A stretch of 64,000 nucleotides of DNA from Clostridiales bacterium (GTDB lineage Bacteria; Bacillota; Clostridia; Lachnospirales; Lachnospiraceae): the NCBI GenBank assembly GCA_018365455.1, contig JAGZJZ010000003.1, positions 1 through 64,000 on the forward strand, given 5' to 3'. The translations under genes were made by a program, and so were the position numbers. Below the pieces are notes generated by a model that had not been told where the DNA came from, searched no databases, and was given only the letters and a program-made list of their open reading frames with translations. The stretch's first letter is position 1. Each line of letters opens with the position of its first letter. Positions 44,458 to 52,992 of this stretch are shown piece by piece.

Positions 44458-45228
44458 TTAAGCAATTCCTTTGTCAACCGGTGCCATCAGTACTTTTCCC
44501 GTACCACGGTAAACATTCACAAGTCCTTCTCCGGAAGCAGCAGAGCCGATCAGTGTTTTTCCGGAACGCTCAACTGTGAAATCCAGGCTGCCGCTCCATG
44601 CAATCGCCATGTTTCCATCGATTTTCAGTACATCGTTATTTAAGGTAATCTCGATCAGTTCTTCCCTTGGAGATGGAGATTCCAGGCACAACACACCGGC
44701 ACCATTTACACTGAGATTAAAAAGCCCTTCATTTCCGGCTACCGCCGAAGAAAGATTTGACCTCATTACTGCCTTATGTTTTAAATTAGAGTCACAGGCT
44801 AAAAATAAGCCATCGTCCAGAACGATAGAGCCATTCCAATCCTGAACATCAATTAGTAAAATATGCTTGTAAGTAGGCTCCAGAACTAAGGTACCATCTC
44901 CGGTATATTCCGGCTTAATAGCGGATTCACCGGTAACTTTTCCTCGCACAGCTTTGCTGAACAGATCACCCACGCCTTTAATTCCGGTTGTGGCATTGAC
45001 ATTACCGACCATCCACTGCATTGCTCCAGCCTGAAGCGTGATATTTGCTTTGGTCATATCACAGATTACCTGTCTTTTGCGAATATTCATAGCATTGCAG
45101 AAATATGCCATCTGTGCATCCGACGGCATTACACTCAAATCACGCTCATACTCAATTACTGTAAATGGACCCATTGACCCCAGAGTTTTAATATCATCAT
45201 TTTCTGTTAAATTTGAAATACTGTACAT
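44458..45228 (-). CDS. AIM24-family protein
   Basis: The 256-residue soluble product is rich in beta strands (DGTLVLEPTYKHILLIDVQDWNGSIVLDDGLFLAC) and matches the AIM24 or TIGR00266-like family, whose members form a beta-roll related to the tryptophan RNA-binding attenuator fold. The molecular role in bacteria is not established. GGAGGATTTTAT precedes ATG 45228, and a good promoter (45306-45334) lies upstream. It is a single-gene unit within the element. Confidence 0.88.
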   Translation of the reverse strand: MYSISNLTENDDIKTLGSMGPFTVIEYERDLSVMPSDAQMAYFCNAMNIRKRQVICDMTKANITLQAGAMQWMVGNVNATTGIKGVGDLFSKAVRGKVTGESAIKPEYTGDGTLVLEPTYKHILLIDVQDWNGSIVLDDGLFLACDSNLKHKAVMRSNLSSAVAGNEGLFNLSVNGAGVLCLESPSPREELIEITLNNDVLKIDGNMAIAWSGSLDFTVERSGKTLIGSAASGEGLVNVYRGTGKVLMAPVDKGIA

Positions 45229-45305
45229 ATAAAATCCTCCTGATTTTCCTGATGCTGCATTTTCATGTTATTTGAAATATCTCGTCACTGCGTTCTTATG
45301 TTCCG

Positions 45306-45334
45306 ATTATAACAAAATTTTACCTGCAACACAA
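45306..45334 (-). promoter_or_regulatory. Promoter of the AIM24 gene
   Basis: On the minus strand TTGTGT (45329-45334) and TATAAT (45306-45311) are 17 bp apart, 78 bp upstream of the start codon. Confidence 0.65.
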
Positions 45335-45438
45335 TTTATTTATTGTGTTTATTAATGACTTGTAAAATAATTAATTTTGCTATATCACAACTTTTATGCT
45401 TATCCTATGATTATTTGTATGTATCAGCATTTCTTGTT

Positions 45439-45648
45439 TTATAAAAGTTCATAGTCAACTTTTACCTGCTCCTGCTCTTCCAGAAGGGCGATCAGCAATT
45501 GTAATACGCGCGCTGGATCCGGGAGTTTCTCATGTTGATCCCCAAATACAGGCTTTCCCTGGTCCGGACGCTCTGCTTCATGTTTCTCTAATACAAGCTC
45601 ATCCTCATTAAATTTATTTAAATAAACATTTCCCAATATTCCCTGCAC
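45439..45648 (-). CDS. Small acidic protein, 69 residues, function unknown
   Basis: The frame starts at GTG 45648 with only a weak ribosome site, so the true start is uncertain. The product is charged (FNEDELVLEKHEAERPDQGK) and ends in an amphipathic segment (VLQLLIALLEEQEQVKVDY). It is divergent from the recombinase gene, 117 bp away. Its size, charge and place would fit a recombination directionality factor, but no sequence evidence supports that. It may also be a remnant. Confidence 0.4.
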   Translation of the reverse strand: MQGILGNVYLNKFNEDELVLEKHEAERPDQGKPVFGDQHEKLPDPARVLQLLIALLEEQEQVKVDYELL

Positions 45649-45765
45649 TCCGTCTTGATCTCATCCCTATAAATTATGCTTCCTCCATAATCCTGTTACA
45701 GCACATAAGCACACATAAACCATTGCTATTTTTCATAAATTGCTTAACATAAGGAGGGATGTAAA

Positions 45766-47181
45766 ATGATGCCAGAAAAATCCCAGCCTGTTACACGCTG
45801 TGCACTTTATATCCGGGTATCTTCATCCGAACAGGCCATGCATGGAAAATCCCTGGAGGCTCAAAGAATGTGCCTGGAAGCACACGCTGAAAAAAATTCG
45901 TATATAATAGCAGGCATATATGCAGATGAGGGAAAGACTGCCAGGAAGGAGTTAAAAAAAAGAAAAGCAATTCACGCTCTGCTGGAAGCAGTAAAAAAGG
46001 ACGAGATCGATGTAATATTATTCTGGAAAATGGACAGGTGGTTTCGAAATGTATCAGACTTTTATAAAGTCCAGGAAGTTCTGGACCAACACCATGTAAC
46101 ATGGTATGCCGTTGCCGAACCTAACATGAACCTGGAAACCAGAGATGGACGACTGAACTTGAATATCATGCTGTCTATCGGACAAAATGAAGTAGACACC
46201 ACATCCGAAAGAATTAAATTTGTAAATGAGGCTTCTGTCTCTCAGGGCAGATTAATATTCGGCAAATGCTCCATGCCCTATGGTTATACTTCCCAGAGTA
46301 TAAATGGAATAAAAAAAATGGTAATTGATCAGGAGAAAGAAGCAATAGTCCACGAATGGGCACGTTTTTTTCAGATGTCCCAAAGCAAACGCTCCACGGT
46401 AGAACACATCCGAAAAAATTATGATGAAACCTTTACCTATGATATCATGAACAGCATGTTGAAAAGTGAATTTTATATCGGTAAATACAGAGATAACACC
46501 TCATATTGCGAACCATACTTTTCAGCCGAAACTTGGGCTATAATTCAAAAAACAGCAACCCGGAATGTAAGAAAACCAGCCGGTAAACGAGTGTACCTTT
46601 TTACAGGTTTGATAAAATGTCCATATTGCGGCAGATCACTGTCCGCTTCCTATACCACAAGGGTTCTGTATCAAAAAACAGGTGCAAAAAAAACATATAT
46701 TTACTACCGCTGTTCCTATGGAACAAACAATAAACTGCACAAAATCAATCCGCTGAATGAAGCAAAGATAGAATTATATTTATTGGAACACTTATTAAGG
46801 AAATATGACTGCTGCAAAACTAAGTGTATTCATATAAAAACACACAAAAAGACAAAATCAATAGCTAGTCCCGATAAAATTAATAAGGAAATAGAGCGGT
46901 TAAATTTTCTCTTCCAAAAAAGCAGAATCGGTCTGGAAAAATACGAACAAGAATATAGCAGTCTCATACAGCAGCTTCATGTATTAGAGCTGATTTCCAG
47001 CGAAACTCATTCGGAAGAAAATGACAGTTCCGAATTAGAAAGGATTATAAACTGCGGCTTTCAAGAAATCTATCATACACTGGGCAGGCAGGGAAAGCAG
47101 CGATTCTGGCATCATCTTATTAAAAAAATTATCATCAATCAAAAGAACGACATCCTATCTGTTGAATTTAACTCTGTTTAA
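45766..47181 (+). CDS. Large serine recombinase (SpoIVCA/integrase type)
   Basis: The 471-residue product has a resolvase N-terminal domain with catalytic Ser19 in LYIRVSS and the Arg-containing motif FWKMDRWFRNVSDF. A recombinase domain follows (GKCSMPYGYTSQ). A zinc ribbon is visible (CPYCGRSLSASY, then YYRCSYG), and then a coiled-coil segment (INKEIERLNFLFQKSRIGLEKY). This is the architecture of large serine integrases, including the SpoIVCA enzyme that removes the skin element. AAGGAGGGATG precedes ATG 45766. The stop codon lies 4 bp before the right arm of attR, and the 3' half of the split collagen gene follows in the same frame after a single TAA. It should catalyse integration and excision of this element. 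Confidence 0.93.
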   Translation: MMPEKSQPVTRCALYIRVSSSEQAMHGKSLEAQRMCLEAHAEKNSYIIAGIYADEGKTARKELKKRKAIHALLEAVKKDEIDVILFWKMDRWFRNVSDFYKVQEVLDQHHVTWYAVAEPNMNLETRDGRLNLNIMLSIGQNEVDTTSERIKFVNEASVSQGRLIFGKCSMPYGYTSQSINGIKKMVIDQEKEAIVHEWARFFQMSQSKRSTVEHIRKNYDETFTYDIMNSMLKSEFYIGKYRDNTSYCEPYFSAETWAIIQKTATRNVRKPAGKRVYLFTGLIKCPYCGRSLSASYTTRVLYQKTGAKKTYIYYRCSYGTNNKLHKINPLNEAKIELYLLEHLLRKYDCCKTKCIHIKTHKKTKSIASPDKINKEIERLNFLFQKSRIGLEKYEQEYSSLIQQLHVLELISSETHSEENDSSELERIINCGFQEIYHTLGRQGKQRFWHHLIKKIIINQKNDILSVEFNSV

Positions 47182-48336
47182 TTGTGTTGTACGAATCCAT
47201 GTGTACCTACCGGGCCTACTGGTAATACGGGTGCTGACGGCGCTACCGGTCCCACGGGAGCTGCCGGACCAACCGGAGCTGACGGGGCTGTCGGCGCTAC
47301 CGGCCCAACTGGAAATGCCGGACCTGCAGGCATAACGGGAGCCACCGGACCGACTGGTGCCACTGGCGCTGACGGGGCTACTGGTGTGGCAGGTGCTACC
47401 GGCAATACGGGCGCTACCGGCGCTACCGGTGATGCTGGCGCTACCGGCGCTGTTGGTCCTGCCGGAGCCACGGGCGCCAATGGCGTAACCGGCGCTACTG
47501 GAGCCACCGGACCTACCGGTGCGGATGGCGGGGATGGACCAACGGGTGCTACCGGCGCTACCGGCGCAGATGGTGCTGCAGGTCCTACCGGCGCTGTTGG
47601 CGCTACAGGTCCTACCGGCGCCAATGGCGTTACTGGCGCTACGGGCGCTACCGGCGCTACCGGCGCCAATGGAATAACCGGTCCTACCGGGGCCACAGGA
47701 GCCGCTGGTGCTACTGGCGCAGATGGTGCTACCGGGGCTGTTGGTCCCACAGGTGCAACGGGATTGGCTGGTGCTGCCGGTGCTACTGGCGCTACCGGCG
47801 CAACGGGCGCAAACGGCGCTACCGGTCCTACCGGAGCCGTTGGTGCCACTGGTCCTACCGGAACTGCAGGAACGAATGGAAATACCGGCGCTACCGGCAA
47901 TACGGGTGCCACCGGCGCAACGGGACCTACCGGTCCAACACCTACCCAGACAAATGCAAGATATACGGTAACTTCAGCTTCTTTAACAAATAATGCAGCG
48001 ATTGCCTTCGGTGTCGTTTTCAATAACGGCACGGATATCACTGCACCTACGACAACTACGTTTCAGTTAGCTGCAGGCCATGTTTATTCCGTATCCTATA
48101 TTGTGAACGCCACCGTTACTTTAGCTGGATTTATAGGAGTAACACCTCAGGTAAACGGAACCTCCCAGTCGGACTTTGTAACAAACAGCACCTCCACACT
48201 ATCAGCTACAAACCCTGGCGTATCGGGAACCTTCCTGATTAACGCTGCTTCGGTTACAACACTGAGCTTTTTATTTAACTCCTCTCTGACGGCTACTGCT
48301 CCACATGGTGCAATATCAATCGTAGAGTTATCATAA
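47182..48336 (+). CDS. BclA-like collagen-repeat protein, 3' half with C-terminal domain
   Basis: This frame begins directly after the recombinase stop and has no ribosome site or proper start; TTG 47182 is only the first possible start. Codons 1-8 (through 47205) are element sequence. True collagen coding starts at CCT 47206. About 80 G-x-y triplets follow, then a linker (PTPTQTNARYTV) and a C-terminal beta domain of about 120 residues (AAGHVYSVSYIVNATVTLAGF, ending PHGAISIVELS). This domain resembles the trimerising TNF-like C-terminal domain of BclA. After excision of the element it would continue codon 350 of the 37957 gene. Left in place, this half is probably silent. Confidence 0.82.
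   Translation: MCCTNPCVPTGPTGNTGADGATGPTGAAGPTGADGAVGATGPTGNAGPAGITGATGPTGATGADGATGVAGATGNTGATGATGDAGATGAVGPAGATGANGVTGATGATGPTGADGGDGPTGATGATGADGAAGPTGAVGATGPTGANGVTGATGATGATGANGITGPTGATGAAGATGADGATGAVGPTGATGLAGAAGATGATGATGANGATGPTGAVGATGPTGTAGTNGNTGATGNTGATGATGPTGPTPTQTNARYTVTSASLTNNAAIAFGVVFNNGTDITAPTTTTFQLAAGHVYSVSYIVNATVTLAGFIGVTPQVNGTSQSDFVTNSTSTLSATNPGVSGTFLINAASVTTLSFLFNSSLTATAPHGAISIVELS
47186..47213. other. attR-type junction of the 8.2-kb element
   Basis: The arm GTTGTACGAATC (47186-47197) is the exact inverse of the arm at 39023-39034. An 8-bp spacer and the core CCTACCGG (47206-47213) follow, mirroring attL. Confidence 0.8.
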
Positions 48337-48354
48337 CAGCTTTTTAAAAAGAAA

Positions 48355-48395
48355 GGGCGCTGATCACGATGGGTAACCATCTGTGATTAGCGCCC
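48355..48395. terminator. Terminator between the collagen 3' half and the PLD-like gene
   Basis: GGGCGCTGATCAC and GTGATTAGCGCCC form a 13-bp stem with one G-U pair. T-rich sequence follows on the minus strand. It serves both converging genes. Confidence 0.8.
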
Positions 48396-48408
48396 TGTTA
48401 TGTTCTTA

Positions 48409-49851
48409 TCAGATCATTACCCGAAAAGGCCCAAGTACAACTCCCAATACCTTCCAGATCACTTTTTTAATAAACGGTACCTCGGCAACTTTGATATGCG
48501 CCGGAGTCTCATAAGTGTCTTTATCAATTACTTTTCTGGCGTCCTCCTGCAGTTTATCCATATACCCCTCTAATTGCCGGTTCAGCTCTTTACTGTCCAC
48601 GACCAGCATTAGTTCCGTATCTACATAAGTGCTCCGAAGATCCAGATTATAGGATCCCACAATGGATATATTATCGTCTATTAAGATGGATTTCCCATGA
48701 TAGGACTCACCTCCGTCATACTCATAAATCTGCACTCCGGTATCAATGATTCTGCCTTTATTCTTCAGATAATCCGATGATGCAACAATGTTATCGCCAT
48801 TTTCCACCGAATTGATCAGCATGGTGAAATCCACGCCGGTAGCACTGATATCTCTCATTCCCTGATACATATCATCGCTTAAAACCGCGTAAGGGGTATG
48901 CAGAACTACCCGTTCTTTGGCGTGTGACATCAATTGCTGCATTTCATACCATGCCGTAGGTTCTTTTCCGTAGATATCCTTGGGGTTGGAAACCAGCGTT
49001 ACCTTATTGACCGGAACGGTTATCTGATCAAAATAATCGTCTTTGGCAAATAGCTCCGGTTTTTGTTTCTTGAGATCCAGATAGTGCTGTTTTAAAGCTG
49101 CCACTTCTGCTTTTACGCCATCCTTTTCCTGAAGCTTGCTGTCAGAATGAAAAACCCTGCAGTACTTGTAATCCCACATTTCATTGAAATAAGATTCCAG
49201 TTCAGACAACGAACTTTCTGTTGTCCGCTCTGTCCCTGCAGCTGTATTATAAATGAAGACTTCCCTGTCCAGGCTCTTGTCATCTTCGATGTAATTTCCC
49301 AGAAAATAATCAAAAGTATTTCTGCCTCCTAAAAGATAATACCGGTCATCCACAATCAGGTATTTATCGTGCATTCTTCCGTGAAAGGTCCAGGGTTTTG
49401 CCGGATTTGGCATATTATAAATCCGAACCTCTACGCCGGGGTGGCTGGAAACTGCATAAAAAAGATCTTTCCCTTCCATTCGGATTAAGCCGCTGATTCC
49501 GTCTACCAGAATCTGAACTTTCACCCCCCTGTCAGCTGCATTTAAGATCATCGCCAGCACATCCGTGGTACTGTATCCGGGCCGCATATCAAAGGTGGAT
49601 AAAATGATCCGCTCCTTCGCCTGTTCAATCATTCGGATTCGGTCATCCAGCGCATCCATGCTGTCTTCTACGATATATGCCCGGTCTACCGACAGGGTAT
49701 CGGAATAATATTTATCTACACTGGAACTCATTTTATAATCCGCACCGACTTTTTTGATTACCATAAAAGGTGCCATCATCCCAATAATGAGATACAAAAT
49801 AATGGCTGCAATGGCAATGATCAACCAGTATCTCCTAAAAAATAGCTTCAT
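48409..49851 (-). CDS. Membrane-anchored phospholipase D-like protein (cardiolipin-synthase family)
   Basis: The 480-residue product has one N-terminal helix (RYWLIIAIAAIILYLIIGMM) and two HKD motifs: HGRMHDKYLIVDDRYYLLGGRN near 165 and HGKSILIDDNISIVGSYNLD near 385. The two motifs form one active site in this family. The catalytic part should lie outside the membrane. It could make cardiolipin or modify other phospholipids; the absence of a second helix leaves the exact role open. GAAGGATTATAGA precedes ATG 49851. Confidence 0.88.
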   Translation of the reverse strand: MKLFFRRYWLIIAIAAIILYLIIGMMAPFMVIKKVGADYKMSSSVDKYYSDTLSVDRAYIVEDSMDALDDRIRMIEQAKERIILSTFDMRPGYSTTDVLAMILNAADRGVKVQILVDGISGLIRMEGKDLFYAVSSHPGVEVRIYNMPNPAKPWTFHGRMHDKYLIVDDRYYLLGGRNTFDYFLGNYIEDDKSLDREVFIYNTAAGTERTTESSLSELESYFNEMWDYKYCRVFHSDSKLQEKDGVKAEVAALKQHYLDLKKQKPELFAKDDYFDQITVPVNKVTLVSNPKDIYGKEPTAWYEMQQLMSHAKERVVLHTPYAVLSDDMYQGMRDISATGVDFTMLINSVENGDNIVASSDYLKNKGRIIDTGVQIYEYDGGESYHGKSILIDDNISIVGSYNLDLRSTYVDTELMLVVDSKELNRQLEGYMDKLQEDARKVIDKDTYETPAHIKVAEVPFIKKVIWKVLGVVLGPFRVMI

Positions 49852-49884
49852 TCTATAATCCTTCTTCCTATAATCCTTCTTCCT

Positions 49885-52800
49885 CTACAAATGCTCTATC
49901 TCAACCTTGCTCCCACTGATTCCGCTTTGTGCCGGACTTACGATCAGCCGCACCGGAACCCTTGCCTTCACCGATTCCACATGAGAAATAATTCCTACCT
50001 TTAGGTGCTCATTGTGAATCCGTTCCAGAGATGTCATAACTACATCCAGAAGATTTTCGTCCAGAGAACCAAACCCTTCATCCAGAAAAAACAGTTCCAG
50101 CGGTGCGGTTCCCTTAAGCTGGATTTCTTCCGACAGAGACAACGCCAGGGCGAGAGATGTGACAAAAGTCTCCCCTCCGGAAAGCGTTGCCGGTGCCCTT
50201 AGAACACCTCCGTTTTTATTATCCCGGATCACAAACTCCCCTTCCTGGTTCGTTTCCAGCTCGTAATTGCCGTTTGTAATCTCTGAAAGCCGTCTGGATG
50301 CACTTCTGGAGATATACTTCAGCCGCTCAGCAGCCATATATTCCACAAAGCGTTTTCCCCGGCTGACTCCTTTTAAGTCTTCCAGAATACCGATCTGATG
50401 TTCTACGCCGTCCAGTTCTCCCCGGAGTTTTTTCTTCTTCTCCAGGTTCCCTCTGATGCTTTTTACCTGCTGTTTCCATTCTCCCAGCTGCTCCTTTTGT
50501 TTGTTCAGGGCAGCCTCAAGTTCCCGGCATCTGGCATTTAATTCCTTTGTTTCTGCTTCCGATACAGTTCTTCCATTCAGCTTTTCTCCCGTTTCCTTTA
50601 TTTTAGATGAACATTCCCGTATCTCATTATAATAATTTTCAATGGAGTTTTTCAGCTCCTCATACCGCTCTTTGTCTAAAACGGCATTTTTAACATCTTC
50701 TATATTTTCAAAATCCAGACGATCCAGTTCCTGATTCAGTCTTTCCTCCGATTTTAAGCGTGCATTTTTATTCCCTTCAAGCTGTCCCTGCAGTTGGTCT
50801 GACTGCTGCTTGATCACCTGGCTTTCCTCCGCTGCCTGCTGGAATTCCAACCTGCATCTTTCATAGTGATGCAATAGAAAAGCCAGTTCTTTTTCCAGTA
50901 ATCCTACACAGGTTTCCGGATTAATGTCATCACCGATTTTTTCCGCAACAAGTCTCTTCTTCTCCTGAATGCTGCTCTCAAGAGGTGCCAGTTCCAGCTG
51001 TATTTTATTTGCAGCCTCTTTTGCTGCATTCATATCCGCCTGAATTTCCTTCAGCAGATCCTGGCTGCTGCTCAGTGACTTTCTTGCGGTCTGTAGCTGC
51101 TCTTCTTTTTCTTCCCGGTCTTTCTCCAGTTTCTGCAAACGTTTCTTTTCTTCTTTAAATTCCAGAATCCCAGTCTGAGCCTGTAACTCCAGCAATAATG
51201 CATTCTGCGTTTCCCAGCTGCCCTCCGCTTTTTTCATTTCCTCCTGCAGCTCATTTAGATTGCGTGAGAGAAGATTCAGGATGCCTGTCTGACTGTCCTT
51301 TTTCCGTTCCAGCTTTTGGATTTCCCCATTGTATTTGTCCAGCATTTCCTCCAGCTCTTCTACCCGGTTCGCTTCTAACTGGTTCTCTTCTACCCGGTTT
51401 TCTTCTCCCGGCAGAATCCCGGCTTTTTGTTCGGTTTCTTTTCCCGGCTCATGGTGAATCGCTCCGCAGACGGGGCAAGGGGTTCCTTCCTTAAGTTCTC
51501 TGCGAAGTAGGACGATTTGCTTTTCCCGGATATCCGCTTTTAGCTTCGTCAGCTGTTCTGCAATCTGCTGTCTTTCCTTTTCTTTTTCCGTTAACATTCC
51601 ATCGGTTTTCTTTGCCGCTGTTTCTTCTTTTTGAAACTCTTTTATCCCGGCTTTCTGCTTCTTCTTGATATTATCTAAGTCCACTTTTGATGTATATACA
51701 GTCTCACTCTGATGAATACCATGGTCAATCTGATCCCGGTATATTGCGGATATTTTTAATTCCTGAAGACTGTTATCCAACTCCTGGATGATCTGGCTTT
51801 CTTTTTCCTCTCTCTGTATCAGAATTTCTTGTTTCTGCTCTAAACTTTTCAACTGCTTCTGCTGAAAGGATAGGCTATTTTGCAGCTCCTGCTGTTTATC
51901 CATCATTTCCGGAAGCTCTTTCCACTGCTCCCATGCCTCTTTGGCACTCTGCAGCTTTAAGCGGATGCCATTCTCCTCTTCTTCCCTTTGCCCGGCAACC
52001 TTCTGAAACGCCTCCTCCTTCTCCTTCTTCTCCCCATTGACAGCTTCCAGACGGTTCATCCATTCCTGGATCTGATCCTGCAGCAGTTTTTCCTGATTCG
52101 CCAGTTCTTCATAGGATGCCAGCATAGGCACAATCCCATCTGCCCTGACCGCGGCGTCCCGTCTCTCTTTCATCTGCTCTATTTCTTCTGACTGTCTCGT
52201 CAGTTCACTAAGCTTTTGTTCCTGTTCTTCCCGCTCCTTCATTAAGAGCCGGACAGTCTGATAATCTTTGTATTTTTCTTTTGCTTCATGAGACTCTTTT
52301 TCTGTCTGTTCCAGAAGCTGCCTGCCCTCTTCCTGCTGCCTGATACGCTGCTCCAGCAGTTCTTCGCTGGCAAGTGCATAGGCTTCCATCTGTCCCTGGA
52401 TATTCATCCGTTTTGCCTTCTCTTCATTCAAAGCACTGTTTAACTTTTCTTCCAGGCCTTTTCCGTATTCTTCCAGTCGGAATAAGCGCTCCAGAATTTC
52501 TCTCCGGTCCTTGCCGCTGACTTTTAAAAATTCACTGAACTTACCCTGCGGCAATACAACTGTCCGCATAAAATCATCAGCAGTCAGACCAATAATATCC
52601 GCACAGGCACGGTCTACCCCTTTGACGGAATCCTCCAGAATAACTTCTTCCTCTGTCACATCCACCAGTTTACATTTTCCAGCTTTCGTTCCCTGGGCCG
52701 TCAGCTTAAATTCCCGTTCCACCCGGTAACGCATTGCCCTCACTCCGGTAACCTGGAACTCATAACTCACGCCGGCGCTCTGGCAGTTCTTGTTAATAAA

Positions 52801-52992
52801 TTCATTCGTTCCCCTGGACATGGCCTTTATTCCGTACAATGCCAGTATCATTCCATCCAGTATGGTAGATTTTCCGCTTCCCGTGGGACCGAAGATTCCA
52901 AAGAATCCACGTTTACAAAGCTCAGTAAAGTCAATCGTCTGCTCTTCCACAAAGCTGTTCAGCCCCCGTATCTTAAGTCTGATCGGTCTCAT
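49885..52992 (-). CDS. sbcC: DNA double-strand-break nuclease ATPase subunit SbcC
   Basis: The product of about 1035 residues is an SMC-like ATPase. Walker A is GPTGSGKST near 33-41. Two long coiled coils flank a zinc hook CPVCG near residue 505. Near the C-terminus come the signature LSGGETFVTSLALALSLSE and Walker B LELFFLDEGFGSLD. It works with SbcD to process DNA ends and hairpins. I place the start at ATG 52992 (MRPIRLKIRGLNSF), with AAAGGATG upstream. The sbcD frame extends to 52973, so the two genes overlap and are translationally coupled. Confidence 0.95.
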   Translation of the reverse strand: MRPIRLKIRGLNSFVEEQTIDFTELCKRGFFGIFGPTGSGKSTILDGMILALYGIKAMSRGTNEFINKNCQSAGVSYEFQVTGVRAMRYRVEREFKLTAQGTKAGKCKLVDVTEEEVILEDSVKGVDRACADIIGLTADDFMRTVVLPQGKFSEFLKVSGKDRREILERLFRLEEYGKGLEEKLNSALNEEKAKRMNIQGQMEAYALASEELLEQRIRQQEEGRQLLEQTEKESHEAKEKYKDYQTVRLLMKEREEQEQKLSELTRQSEEIEQMKERRDAAVRADGIVPMLASYEELANQEKLLQDQIQEWMNRLEAVNGEKKEKEEAFQKVAGQREEEENGIRLKLQSAKEAWEQWKELPEMMDKQQELQNSLSFQQKQLKSLEQKQEILIQREEKESQIIQELDNSLQELKISAIYRDQIDHGIHQSETVYTSKVDLDNIKKKQKAGIKEFQKEETAAKKTDGMLTEKEKERQQIAEQLTKLKADIREKQIVLLRRELKEGTPCPVCGAIHHEPGKETEQKAGILPGEENRVEENQLEANRVEELEEMLDKYNGEIQKLERKKDSQTGILNLLSRNLNELQEEMKKAEGSWETQNALLLELQAQTGILEFKEEKKRLQKLEKDREEKEEQLQTARKSLSSSQDLLKEIQADMNAAKEAANKIQLELAPLESSIQEKKRLVAEKIGDDINPETCVGLLEKELAFLLHHYERCRLEFQQAAEESQVIKQQSDQLQGQLEGNKNARLKSEERLNQELDRLDFENIEDVKNAVLDKERYEELKNSIENYYNEIRECSSKIKETGEKLNGRTVSEAETKELNARCRELEAALNKQKEQLGEWKQQVKSIRGNLEKKKKLRGELDGVEHQIGILEDLKGVSRGKRFVEYMAAERLKYISRSASRRLSEITNGNYELETNQEGEFVIRDNKNGGVLRAPATLSGGETFVTSLALALSLSEEIQLKGTAPLELFFLDEGFGSLDENLLDVVMTSLERIHNEHLKVGIISHVESVKARVPVRLIVSPAQSGISGSKVEIEHL

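Larger units (their letters stand above)
39007..47213. mobile_element. 8.2-kb serine-recombinase element inserted in a BclA-like gene
   Basis: The unit between the two 8-bp direct repeats is 8,199 bp. It contains, from left to right, a tyrosine phosphatase, a 28-residue frame, a histidine kinase and response regulator, two ABC permeases and an ATPase of the lantibiotic-immunity type, an AIM24 protein, a small frame, and a serine recombinase whose stop codon lies 4 bp before the right arm. All genes except the recombinase are on the minus strand. Genes fill it almost to both ends. Removing it between the repeats restores one in-frame collagen gene. This is the layout of an excisable intervening element such as skin in sigK. 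Excision itself has not been shown. Confidence 0.82.

Noticed and set aside
45649..45765. Sigma-E-type promoter before the recombinase gene
   Set aside because: Several CATA-like boxes occur, but none has a suitable -35 at the right distance.
39023..47197. Inversion of the 8.2-kb region through the 12-bp inverted arms
   Set aside because: Inversion would not join the two collagen halves. The arms fit the two halves of one attP better.
39014..47206. GTAC as crossover core of the element (39014-39017 and 47203-47206)
   Set aside because: It is also shared and symmetric to the arms, but joining there shifts the collagen frame and brings a stop within a few codons. CCTACCGG keeps the frame and is longer.
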